Assembly (NCBI GenBank): GCA_027041035.1
Contig: JALULB010000253.1
Location: 1-8,791 of the forward strand
From: Sedimenticola sp.
Lineage (GTDB): Bacteria > Pseudomonadota > Gammaproteobacteria > Chromatiales > Chromatiaceae
Direction of reading: 5' to 3'
Length of the DNA: 8,791 bases
The notes below the pieces were generated by a model that was not told where the DNA came from, made no database searches, and saw only the letters and a program-made list of their open reading frames with translations. Position 1 is the stretch's first letter. Every line of letters starts with the position of its first letter. Made by a program: the position numbers and the translations under genes. This document shows, one piece after another, positions 1 through 5,048 of this stretch.

Positions 1-482
1 AAAGCGTCAACCGGCGACAGAAAGACATCCTGTTTCGCAAGATCGACAAACACTTCGATGGCCAACTGGAGGGCAAGACCTTTGCCCTGTGGGGTCTCGC
101 CTTCAAGCCGAAAACCGACGACATGCTCGACGCGCCCAGCCGCACCCTGATGGAGGCCCTGTGGCGATCCGGCGCCAACGTGCGCGCCTATGATCCCGCC
201 GCCATGGAGGAAGCCGCGCGACTCTATCCAGACCAACCCGGACTCACCCTGTGCGACAGCGCCGAGGCCACCCTGGACGATGCCGACGCGCTGATCATCG
301 TCACTGAATGGAGCCAGTTTCGCAGCCCCGACCTTGGCGTGATAAAGGCAAGGCTTCGATCTTCGGTAGTGTTTGATGGACGCAACATCTTCGCACCCGA
401 GCAAATCACCCGCAACGGCCTGTGTTATTACAGCATTGGTCGCGAGGCATCTCCACCGGATCCATCAAGCCCCGCCACTTAA
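1..482 (+). CDS. UDP-glucose 6-dehydrogenase family protein, C-terminal part (5' end cut by window)
   Basis: The open frame enters at the window edge (first full codon at 3) and ends at TAA 480-482, giving 159 visible residues. Enzymes of this family oxidise a UDP-sugar twice with NAD+ to the uronic acid, for example UDP-glucose to UDP-glucuronate, feeding capsule, exopolysaccharide or LPS synthesis in the cytoplasm. What is visible is the end of the central helix region (N-R-R-Q-K near the start) and the C-terminal UDP-binding domain: GKTFALWGLAFKPKTDDM followed by the APS motif, then a DADALIIVTEW-x-x-FR segment and FDGRNIF, all hallmark family motifs, and a final YYSIGR. GLAFKPKTDDM and TEW..FR favour UDP-glucose dehydrogenase (Ugd type), but the catalytic Cys and NAD+ domain lie outside the window, so GDP-mannose or UDP-HexNAc dehydrogenase cannot be fully excluded. 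No terminator follows; the next 60 bases are AT-rich. Confidence 0.9.
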   Translation, partial: SVNRRQKDILFRKIDKHFDGQLEGKTFALWGLAFKPKTDDMLDAPSRTLMEALWRSGANVRAYDPAAMEEAARLYPDQPGLTLCDSAEATLDDADALIIVTEWSQFRSPDLGVIKARLRSSVVFDGRNIFAPEQITRNGLCYYSIGREASPPDPSSPAT

Positions 483-551
483 CCGAATAAACCACCCGAA
501 AAACAATAATATAAGTAAATTATAATAATAACAACATAGGGTTATCCCCCA

Positions 552-580
552 TTGACCCACGCGGGGATTCGCCGGATACT
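552..580 (+). promoter_or_regulatory. Candidate sigma-70 promoter of the FadL-type gene
   Basis: TTGACC (552-557, 5 of 6 to the -35 consensus) is followed after exactly 17 bases by GATACT (575-580, 4 of 6 to the -10). Transcription would begin near 587, giving a leader of about 114 nt before the ATG at 701. This is the best -35/-10 pair I found in the 218-bp gap after the dehydrogenase gene. I saw no FadR-like operator (TGGTC-N3-GACCA) beside it. Prediction by eye only. Confidence 0.45.
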
Positions 581-688
581 TCCCGTGTACGATTGTCGCA
601 CTAACGCAACACTTCACAACTTACAACAAATCTCAGGATTCCCCCCGGCTCCGCATCCGCCAGGGGCAGTCTGGCAAACTCAATGTCC

Positions 689-694
689 GGAGGA
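689..694 (+). promoter_or_regulatory. Shine-Dalgarno site that fixes the FadL-type start
   Basis: GGAGGA lies 6 bases before the ATG at 701. It is inside the coding frame if the earlier in-frame ATG at 683 is used, so it argues for 701. The protein from 701 also begins directly with a classical signal peptide. Confidence 0.8.
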
Positions 695-700
695 CTCCAA

Positions 701-2014
701 ATGCTCAACAAAAAGTCACTGCTGGTCGCCGCGCTCGCCGCGGCGGTCTCGGCCCCAGCACTCGCTACCAATGGCTACGCCCCGCATGGCGTGGGTATCA
801 AATCCAAAAGCATGGGTGGTGTCGGTATCGCCCTGCCGCAAGACTCCATCGCGGCGGGCCTGAACCCGGCCGGCATGGTGCATGTCGGTAACCGCTTCGA
901 TATCGGCGGCGAATTCTTCCGTCCGATCCGCAGCACCACGATCACCGGCAATGGCCAACCGGGACAATCCGCCGACGGCTTCTACGACGCCAGCGCGAAA
1001 AAAATCTTCTTTATCCCCGAATTCGGCTACAACCGCATGCTGAACGACAATATGTCGGTTGGGATATCCGTTTTCGGCAATGGCGGCATGAACACCGATT
1101 TCGTCAGCGTCATGCCGCTGCTGAGTTCGCCACGCCTGCCGGACGGCAGCCCGAACCCGTTCGCCGAGCGCTCCGGCATCAACCTGGAACAACTGTTCAT
1201 CGTCCCGTCCTTCTCGATGAAGATCAATGACAAGCACTCCATCGGCATCGGTATCAACCTGGTCGTCCAGCAGTTCGGCGCCAAGGGCCTGCAGAACTTT
1301 GCCGCGCCCGCCGGCACGCCGTTCCAGGTTTCCGAATCACCGGACAAGGTCACCCATAATGGCGACCGTGATACCTCTTATGGTATCGGCGTGCGCATTG
1401 GCTGGCTTGGCCAACTCACCGACCGCCTGTCCGTTGGCCTGACCTACCAGTCCAAGACCAGCATGTCCGACTTCGACGACTACTCCGGACTGTTCGCCGA
1501 GGGCGGTGGCTTCGATATCCCGGAGAACTATGGCATCGGCATCGCTTTCAAGGCGACGCCAAAATTGACCGTAGCCTTCGATGTCGTGCAGATCAATTTC
1601 GGCGATATTACCTCAATCAGCAACCCGATAGACAAGCTGTTTACCGGCAACCTGCTCGGCAGCTCTGACGGCCCGGGCTTCGGCTGGGAAGATCAGACCG
1701 TGTATAAACTCGGCCTGTCATACCAGTACAACGACAAGCTGATGCTGCGCGCCGGCTGGAACCACGGCGATGCACCGATGTCAGGCCCCCAAACCCTGTT
1801 CAACACCCTGGCGCCCGCCACGGTCGAGGATCACCTGACCCTGGGGCTGACCTGGGCGCTGAGCCCGACCCGCGAATTGACGTTCTCCTACATGCATGCC
1901 TTCGAGAACACCATCAATGGCCGAAACTCCATACCGCCAAACTTTGGCGGCGGCGAAGCGAATATCAAGATGTACCAGGACTCCTTCGGTATTGCATTTG
2001 GCATGAAGATGTAA
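701..2014 (+). CDS. OmpP1/FadL/TodX-family outer-membrane channel
   Basis: 437 residues from ATG 701. Family members are 14-stranded beta-barrels with an N-terminal plug that carry long-chain fatty acids or other hydrophobic compounds across the outer membrane. Residues 1-22 form a signal peptide: MLNKK, then an Ala/Val-rich core ending A-L-A, with likely cleavage before TNGYAPHG. The mature start matches the family: NGY, then KSKSMGGVGIALPQDS and the N-P-A-G motif at about residues 60-63 (LNPAGM). The rest alternates strand-like segments with Gly/Asn/Asp loops. GWEDQTVYKLGLSYQYNDK and LTLGLTWALSPTRELTFSYMHAF near the C-terminus are characteristic of FadL-like proteins. The chain ends F-G-M-K-M, not in the usual aromatic final residue of outer-membrane barrels, which is slightly atypical. 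It appears to be a single-gene unit with its own promoter and terminator, so context does not reveal the substrate. Confidence 0.9.
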   Translation: MLNKKSLLVAALAAAVSAPALATNGYAPHGVGIKSKSMGGVGIALPQDSIAAGLNPAGMVHVGNRFDIGGEFFRPIRSTTITGNGQPGQSADGFYDASAKKIFFIPEFGYNRMLNDNMSVGISVFGNGGMNTDFVSVMPLLSSPRLPDGSPNPFAERSGINLEQLFIVPSFSMKINDKHSIGIGINLVVQQFGAKGLQNFAAPAGTPFQVSESPDKVTHNGDRDTSYGIGVRIGWLGQLTDRLSVGLTYQSKTSMSDFDDYSGLFAEGGGFDIPENYGIGIAFKATPKLTVAFDVVQINFGDITSISNPIDKLFTGNLLGSSDGPGFGWEDQTVYKLGLSYQYNDKLMLRAGWNHGDAPMSGPQTLFNTLAPATVEDHLTLGLTWALSPTRELTFSYMHAFENTINGRNSIPPNFGGGEANIKMYQDSFGIAFGMKM

Positions 2015-2027
2015 GATCAGCCAGAAA

Positions 2028-2067
2028 GGACACAAAAAAGCCGCCGAAAGGCGGCTTTTTTGTGTCC
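2028..2067. terminator. Strong bidirectional intrinsic terminator
   Basis: A perfect 18-bp stem (2028-2045 with 2050-2067) closed by a GAAA tetraloop: core GCCGCC-GAAA-GGCGGC, flanked by six A on the left and six T on the right. Because both sides are present it can act on either strand. It lies 13 bases after the stop of the FadL-type gene, and would also have been the nearest terminator for pth before the 199-bp insertion separated them. Confidence 0.92.
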
Positions 2068-2081
2068 GCGCGGCTTAGCCC

Positions 2082-2109
2082 GGAAAATTCACGAATTCAT
2101 GAAATTTCC
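2082..2109. repeat. 28-bp imperfect AT-rich palindrome
   Basis: Arms centred on GAATTC (2093-2098) pair at 12 of 14 positions across 2082-2109, with mismatches at 2087/2104 and 2092/2099. It sits between the bidirectional terminator and the insertion, downstream of both convergent genes, so a promoter-operator role is unlikely. It could be a dispersed intergenic repeat or a binding site; nothing here decides. Confidence 0.5.
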
Positions 2110-2124
2110 AGGTTAGGCGCTCAA

Positions 2125-2132
2125 GTTTGATG
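2125..2132. repeat. Target-site duplication, left copy
   Basis: GTTTGATG immediately before the left terminal repeat of the small element; the same 8 bases follow the right terminal repeat at 2332-2339. Confidence 0.85.
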
Positions 2133-2331
2133 GTAACTACTCAGCGAGTAGATCAAATAAAGGGTAACTGCTCAGATCGACGCTGAAATGCGTCGGATCA
2201 AGGCAAAAAATGTGATCGTTACAGGGATGTAACTTAGTAGAGCAATGCAGGAGCAATTGCCGGGTTACAAGTGTAAATGACCATTATTGAACGCAGAGCT
2301 GGCGCTTTTCAGCGGTTAGCTGAGTAGTTAC
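2133..2331. mobile_element. 199-bp MITE-like element with IS66-type ends
   Basis: The left end GTAACTACTCAGC (2133-2145) is the exact reverse complement of the right end GCTGAGTAGTTAC (2319-2331): a perfect 13-bp terminal inverted repeat. It is flanked on both sides by the 8-bp direct repeat GTTTGATG. Ends starting GTAA plus 8-bp duplications are known traits of the IS66 family, so I infer a non-autonomous IS66-related element; the family name is inference. It has no coding capacity. Inside are a near-copy of the end (GTAACTGCTCAG, 2164-2175), further GTAAC/GTTAC words at 2218, 2229 and 2264, and a small hairpin at 2178-2195 (CGACGC/GCGTCG). The right end overlaps pth and provides its TAA stop. 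It accounts for most of the 313-bp gap between the two convergent genes. Confidence 0.85.
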
Positions 2332-2906
2332 GTTTGATGCAGCCGGTTCATCGCACGCTGGATCTCGCCACTGACAATCTCCGGCAGTGACACCAGTACG
2401 CGCGAAAGCGCGGCGTCCATCGCCTCACGGTCGCCCCGGGAAGGCCGTCCCAACACATAGTTGACGACCTTCGCCGCGCTGCCCGGATGGTCGATACCGA
2501 TGCGCAAGCGCCAGAAATCCTTGCTACCCAGCACTTGTATGATGTCACGCAGGCCATTGTGGCCAGCATGCCCGCCTCCCTGCTTGAGCTTTACCACCCC
2601 TGGCGCGAGATCGAGTTCATCGTGCGCGACCAGAACCTCTTCCGGCTGTATCTTCAGGTAGTTCGCCACGGCACCCACCGCGCGCCCACTTCGATTCATG
2701 AAGGTCATCGGTTTCAGCAACCAGACATTCTCACCAGCGATCCTCGCGCGCGCCGTATCGGCAAAGAATTTCGCCTCGTTACGAAAGCTTTCGTTGTGCT
2801 CTCCGGCCAGCGCGTCCAACAGCCAGAAACCAGCATTGTGGCGTGTATGCGCGTACTCCGCTCCTGGATTTCCCAGGCCGACAATCAAACGAATCGGCAA
2901 CGACAT
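2328..2906 (-). CDS. pth: Peptidyl-tRNA hydrolase
   Basis: 192 residues (E. coli Pth has 194). It cleaves the ester bond of peptidyl-tRNAs that drop off ribosomes, recycling tRNA in the cytoplasm. All expected active-site residues are present: Asn13 in GLGNPG, His23 (catalytic) in TRHNAG, Asn71 in TFMNRSG, Asp96 in HDELDL and Asn117 in [10 protein letters not shown]. These sit three residues later than in E. coli numbering. ATG 2906 is chosen because GAGGTGG (2918-2912) lies 5 bases upstream; an in-frame GTG at 2915 falls within that site. The gene follows rplY by 67 bases containing an intrinsic terminator. The stop TAA (2330-2328) belongs to the inserted MITE-like element. Before insertion the frame would have read ACT-TGA instead of ACG-TAA, giving the same ending R-L-H-Q-T. 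ychF, which follows pth in related genomes, is not here. Confidence 0.97.
   Translation of the reverse strand: MSLPIRLIVGLGNPGAEYAHTRHNAGFWLLDALAGEHNESFRNEAKFFADTARARIAGENVWLLKPMTFMNRSGRAVGAVANYLKIQPEEVLVAHDELDLAPGVVKLKQGGGHAGHNGLRDIIQVLGSKDFWRLRIGIDHPGSAAKVVNYVLGRPSRGDREAMDAALSRVLVSLPEIVSGEIQRAMNRLHQT
2332..2339. repeat. Target-site duplication, right copy (inside pth)
   Basis: A second GTTTGATG directly after the right terminal repeat. On the - strand it encodes the last His and Gln codons and the first two bases of the final Thr codon of pth. Confidence 0.85.
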
Positions 2907-2911
2907 TCGAA

Positions 2912-2918
2912 CCACCTC
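2912..2918 (-). promoter_or_regulatory. pth Shine-Dalgarno, adjoining a terminator U-tract
   Basis: GAGGTGG on the - strand, 5 bases before ATG 2906 and only two bases after the T-run of the preceding terminator. The closeness means terminator folding and ribosome access could influence one another. Confidence 0.7.
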
Positions 2919-2920
2919 AT

Positions 2921-2944
2921 AAAAAAGGGCTCTTGCGAGCCCTT
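2921..2944 (-). terminator. Intrinsic terminator between rplY and pth
   Basis: On the - strand AAGGGCTC-GCAA-GAGCCCTT forms an 8-bp stem with a 4-base loop, and the T-run 2926-2921 follows. It starts 29 bases after the rplY stop. No promoter between it and pth is possible in the remaining space, so pth must be expressed by read-through or from within rplY. Confidence 0.8.
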
Positions 2945-2973
2945 ATAATCCGCGCATTACAAGAATGAGCCGG

Positions 2974-3564
2974 TCACTCCGCCTTTACCATGACCTTATG
3001 CACCTGAACCACGGCCATGTCATGATCTTCGCCCAATGCCAGTGCCGGAATCGTAACGCCTTCAGGCAGCTTCAAATCACTCATGTGCAGCGCCGAAGGT
3101 GCTTCCATCTCGCTCATATCCACCTCGATATACTCAGGCAGATCCTTGGGCAGGCAGCTGACCTCCACATAACCCAGATTATGCGATACCTCGCCACCGA
3201 GCTTCACGCCCGGCGCCTTGGACTGATTGACGAAATGCAGCGGGATACGCTTCACCAGCGGGCGGTCGTCGCTGACGCGCTGAAAATCCACATGCATGAC
3301 GATGGGCTTGGCTGGGTGGCGCTGGAGATCCTTCAGCACCACGGTTTCCGCCTTGCCATCGACGCTCACCGTCAGGATATGCGTATAGAAAGCCTCGTTC
3401 TCGAGGTGTTGCAGCAACACATTGTGCGCCACCGATATCCGCACCGGGTCGATATCCGCGCCGTAGATGATGCCAGGAACTTTGTTCTCGCGACGCAGGC
3501 GGCGGCTCGCACCCTTCCCCACATCGGCTCTCGGCTCCGCATCAAGCTCAAAACTAATATTCAT
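2974..3564 (-). CDS. rplY: 50S ribosomal protein L25/general stress protein Ctc (long form)
   Basis: 196 residues. L25 binds 5S rRNA in the central protuberance of the large ribosomal subunit. Roughly residues 1-92 are the L25 domain (SRRLRRENKVPGIIYG, then a strand-rich segment ending LKDLQRHPAKPIVMHVDFQRV). Residues of about 95-190 are the C-terminal TL5/Ctc beta domain (PLHFVNQSKAPGVKLGGEV, DLPEYIEVDMSEME, HMSDLKLPEGV). E. coli L25 has only the first domain; the two-domain form is usual in Pseudomonas and many other bacteria. ATG 3564 is preferred over an in-frame TTG at 3585 because GGAG at 3576-3573 lies 8 bases before it and family proteins start at this point. An attenuator-like hairpin lies directly upstream and another terminator follows, isolating this gene between prs and pth. 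Confidence 0.96.
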   Translation of the reverse strand: MNISFELDAEPRADVGKGASRRLRRENKVPGIIYGADIDPVRISVAHNVLLQHLENEAFYTHILTVSVDGKAETVVLKDLQRHPAKPIVMHVDFQRVSDDRPLVKRIPLHFVNQSKAPGVKLGGEVSHNLGYVEVSCLPKDLPEYIEVDMSEMEAPSALHMSDLKLPEGVTIPALALGEDHDMAVVQVHKVMVKAE

Positions 3565-3680
3565 CTCTATTTCTCCAAAAAACAAAAAGCGCCATCGTTC
3601 CGCGACCAGAACAATGACGCCGCCCGCGCCGGATCACGCGATCCGGCATGAATACGGTCTCCGCCGCCCAGCGGCGAATC
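3565..3680 (-). promoter_or_regulatory. Structured rplY 5' leader (candidate L25 autoregulatory leader)
   Basis: On the - strand the leader holds three hairpins: CGCCGC-TGG-GCGGCG (3676-3662), GCCGGATC-GCGT-GATCCGGC (3647-3628), then the terminator hairpin at 3620-3589. The first arm CGCCGC could instead pair with GCGGCG at 3623-3618, which overlaps the 5' edge of the terminator stem and would be a possible antitermination switch. Autogenous control of rplY through its leader is known in E. coli; that the same happens here is inference. The leader's 5' end depends on the weak promoter candidate just upstream. Confidence 0.4.
3577..3620 (-). terminator. Intrinsic terminator/attenuator in the rplY leader
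   Basis: On the - strand GCGTCATTGTTC (3620-3609) pairs with GAACGATGGCGC (3600-3589) over all 12 positions if two G-U pairs are allowed, with an 8-base loop (3608-3601). TTTTTGTTTTTT (3588-3577) follows and runs straight into the rplY Shine-Dalgarno GGAG (3576-3573). Stem, loop and U-tract fit a Rho-independent terminator placed just before the start of rplY; stepwise control of rplY is inference. Confidence 0.72.
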
Positions 3681-3686
3681 ACCGCA

Positions 3687-3698
3687 AGTATAAATATA
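3687..3698 (-). promoter_or_regulatory. Possible -10 region for rplY
   Basis: The only AT-rich stretch between prs and rplY reads TATATTTATACT on the - strand, containing two -10-like hexamers (TATATT and TATACT). I found no convincing -35 at 16-18 bases upstream, where the sequence enters the duplicated block. Weak candidate. Confidence 0.25.
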
Positions 3699-3710
3699 GC
3701 CTCCGCCAGC

Positions 3711-3827
3711 GCCTTTGTTGGGCACGCTACGCTTTGCCCAACCTACAATGACTTGCTAGGGACGAAATAGCACGCACGCTAGAATCCGAGGTTTGGCTGG
3801 CTGAAGCTATACACTAATCCATGAACA
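3711..3827. repeat. 117-bp tandem duplication, copy 1
   Basis: Identical over all 117 bases to 3828-3944; one further base (g, 3828/3945) also matches. Identity stops at 3710/3827 and 3829/3946. This copy holds a REP-like palindrome and ends with a copy of the prs 3' end. It occupies the centre of the 366-bp gap between rplY and prs, in which I found no gene. Confidence 0.97.
3717..3742. repeat. REP-like palindrome, copy 1
   Basis: GTTGGGCA (3717-3724) is the reverse complement of TGCCCAAC (3735-3742), giving an 8-bp stem with a 10-base loop rich in CGCTACGCT. Flanking CCTACA and TTTG resemble a palindrome type that is common in intergenic regions of many proteobacterial genomes. There is no U-tract, so it is not a standard intrinsic terminator, though it could protect the prs mRNA 3' end. 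Confidence 0.65.
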
Positions 3828-3828
3828 G
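3814..3828 (-). pseudogene. Duplicated 3' tail of prs (15 bases)
   Basis: CTGTTCATGGATTAG on the - strand, the last four codons (L-F-M-D) and stop of prs, copied as part of the 117-bp duplication. It has no start and is not expressed as a gene. Confidence 0.85.
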
Positions 3829-3944
3829 CCTTTGTTGGGCACGCTACGCTTTGCCCAACCTACAATGACTTGCTAGGGACGAAATAGCACGCACGCTAGA
3901 ATCCGAGGTTTGGCTGGCTGAAGCTATACACTAATCCATGAACA
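3828..3944. repeat. 117-bp tandem duplication, copy 2
   Basis: The copy adjoining prs, identical to 3711-3827. Its end overlaps the last codons and the stop of the intact prs gene (stop at 3933-3931). Confidence 0.97.
3834..3859. repeat. REP-like palindrome, copy 2
   Basis: The second copy of the GTTGGGCA...TGCCCAAC palindrome, 72 bases downstream of the prs stop on the - strand. Confidence 0.65.
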
Positions 3945-4872
3945 GTGAGCTGACCGACTCATCATTACTGATGCGCCGCATGGTTTCGGCGAAGATACCG
4001 GCCACGCTCAACTGTCGGATTCTGTCACAAGCCTTCGCCTCCTCGCTGAGCGGGATGGTGTTCGTCACCACCAGCTCATCCAGCTCGGAGCGGCGGATAT
4101 TATCCACTGCCGCGCCGGACAATACCGCATGCGTCGAGTAGGCCAGCACGCGGCCCGCGCCATTCGCCTTCAGGGCCGACGCCGCTTGGCACAGCGTGCC
4201 GGCCGTGTCCACCAAGTCGTCGACCAGCACGCAGGTGCGTCCCTCGACATCCCCGATGATATTCATCACCTTCGCGACATTCGGCTTCGGGCGGCGCTTG
4301 TCGATAATCGCCAGATCGGCGTCATCGAGCTGTTTCGCCAAGGCCCTGGCGCGCACGACACCGCCGACATCCGGCGAGACCACGACGATGTCATCCGTAT
4401 ACTTCTGCCGCCATACATCGCCCAGCAGGATCGGCGAGCCGTAGATATTATCCACCGGGATATCGAAGAAACCCTGGATCTGATCCGCGTGCAGATCCAT
4501 CGTCAGCACCCGGTCGGCGCCGGCCACGCCAATCATCTTGGCCGCCAACCGCGCGGTGATCGGCACGCGCGCGGAACGCACGCGACGATCCTGGCGCGCA
4601 TAACCGAAATACGGGATTACCGCCGTGATGCGATGCGCCGACGACCAGCGAACCGCGTCGAGCATCACCAACAGCTCCATCAGGTTATCGTTGGTCGGCG
4701 CGCAGGTCGGCTGTACGATGAAAACATCCCGGCCGCGCACATTCTCCTGAATCTCGGCACTGATCTCCCCGTCGCTGAACTGGGAAATAGATGCCTTACC
4801 CAAGGGCATGCCGAGACAAGCAACAATCTCCCGAGCCAATGCCGGATTGGCATTGCCGGAAAAAACCATCAT
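3931..4872 (-). CDS. prs: Ribose-phosphate pyrophosphokinase (PRPP synthetase)
   Basis: 313 residues from ATG 4872 (ATG 4869 is an equally plausible start, with AGG 7 bases upstream). It transfers pyrophosphate from ATP to ribose 5-phosphate, making PRPP for purine, pyrimidine, NAD, His and Trp synthesis. Motifs in order: [10 protein letters not shown] at the N-terminus; [20 protein letters not shown] (residues 32-51); [20 protein letters not shown] (87-97, ATP-binding loop); [20 protein letters not shown] with catalytic His128; [15 protein letters not shown]; and the PRPP/ribose-phosphate loop [13 protein letters not shown] at roughly 214-226. TNTIPL follows near the C-terminus. Length and motifs are those of class I bacterial enzymes. 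The frame stays open upstream through the tRNA gene, but that extension is not protein-coding. It follows tRNA-Gln by 49 bases with no clear promoter, so co-transcription with ispE is likely. Its last 15 bases are duplicated downstream. Confidence 0.97.
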   Translation of the reverse strand: MMVFSGNANPALAREIVACLGMPLGKASISQFSDGEISAEIQENVRGRDVFIVQPTCAPTNDNLMELLVMLDAVRWSSAHRITAVIPYFGYARQDRRVRSARVPITARLAAKMIGVAGADRVLTMDLHADQIQGFFDIPVDNIYGSPILLGDVWRQKYTDDIVVVSPDVGGVVRARALAKQLDDADLAIIDKRRPKPNVAKVMNIIGDVEGRTCVLVDDLVDTAGTLCQAASALKANGAGRVLAYSTHAVLSGAAVDNIRRSELDELVVTNTIPLSEEAKACDRIRQLSVAGIFAETMRRISNDESVSSLFMD

Positions 4873-4921
4873 CGCGCCTGCTGACAAAATAATTCGCCTT
4901 GTTACTTTTGCCGGTGGTGAT

Positions 4922-4996
4922 TGGCTGGGGCGGCAGGATTCGAACCTACGCATGCAGGGATCAAAACCCTGTGCCTTACCGCTTGGCGACGCCCCA
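4922..4996 (-). tRNA. tRNA-Gln (anticodon UUG)
   Basis: On the - strand the 75-base gene starts TGGGGCG and ends CGCCCCA-G-CCA, with the CCA encoded. The acceptor stem includes the U1-A72 pair characteristic of tRNA-Gln. The anticodon arm is CAGGG-TTTTGAT-CCCTG, giving anticodon TTG, and the T arm contains GGTTCGAATCC. Overall it closely resembles E. coli tRNA-Gln as I recall it. It lies between ispE (52 bases upstream) and prs (49 bases downstream) on the same strand, so it is probably cut out of a longer ispE-prs transcript. Confidence 0.97.
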
Positions 4997-5048
4997 AAAA
5001 AACACTGATACTAAAACACTGACTCGGCGATGTGAAATCACTGAAACT

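Noticed and set aside
521..526. TATAAT as -10 of a promoter
   Set aside because: Perfect hexamer in an AT-rich run, but no acceptable -35 at 16-18 bases upstream; the pair at 552-580 is better.
552..863. 103-codon + strand frame before and within the FadL-type gene
   Set aside because: Overlaps the promoter and signal-peptide region out of frame; no Shine-Dalgarno and low-complexity Pro/Ser/Arg translation.
2965..3651. 228-codon open frame on the + strand over rplY
   Set aside because: Antisense shadow of rplY running through its leader hairpins; His/Arg-rich with no domain.
3711..3945. Repeat block as a CRISPR array
   Set aside because: Only two abutting 117-bp units with no unique spacers and no cas genes; it is a simple tandem duplication.
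4129..4884. 251-codon open frame on the + strand over prs
   Set aside because: Antisense shadow; prs on the other strand has every family motif.
4873..4953. N-terminal extension of prs into the tRNA gene
   Set aside because: The extra 27 residues are translated tRNA and spacer sequence; homologues begin near [10 protein letters not shown].
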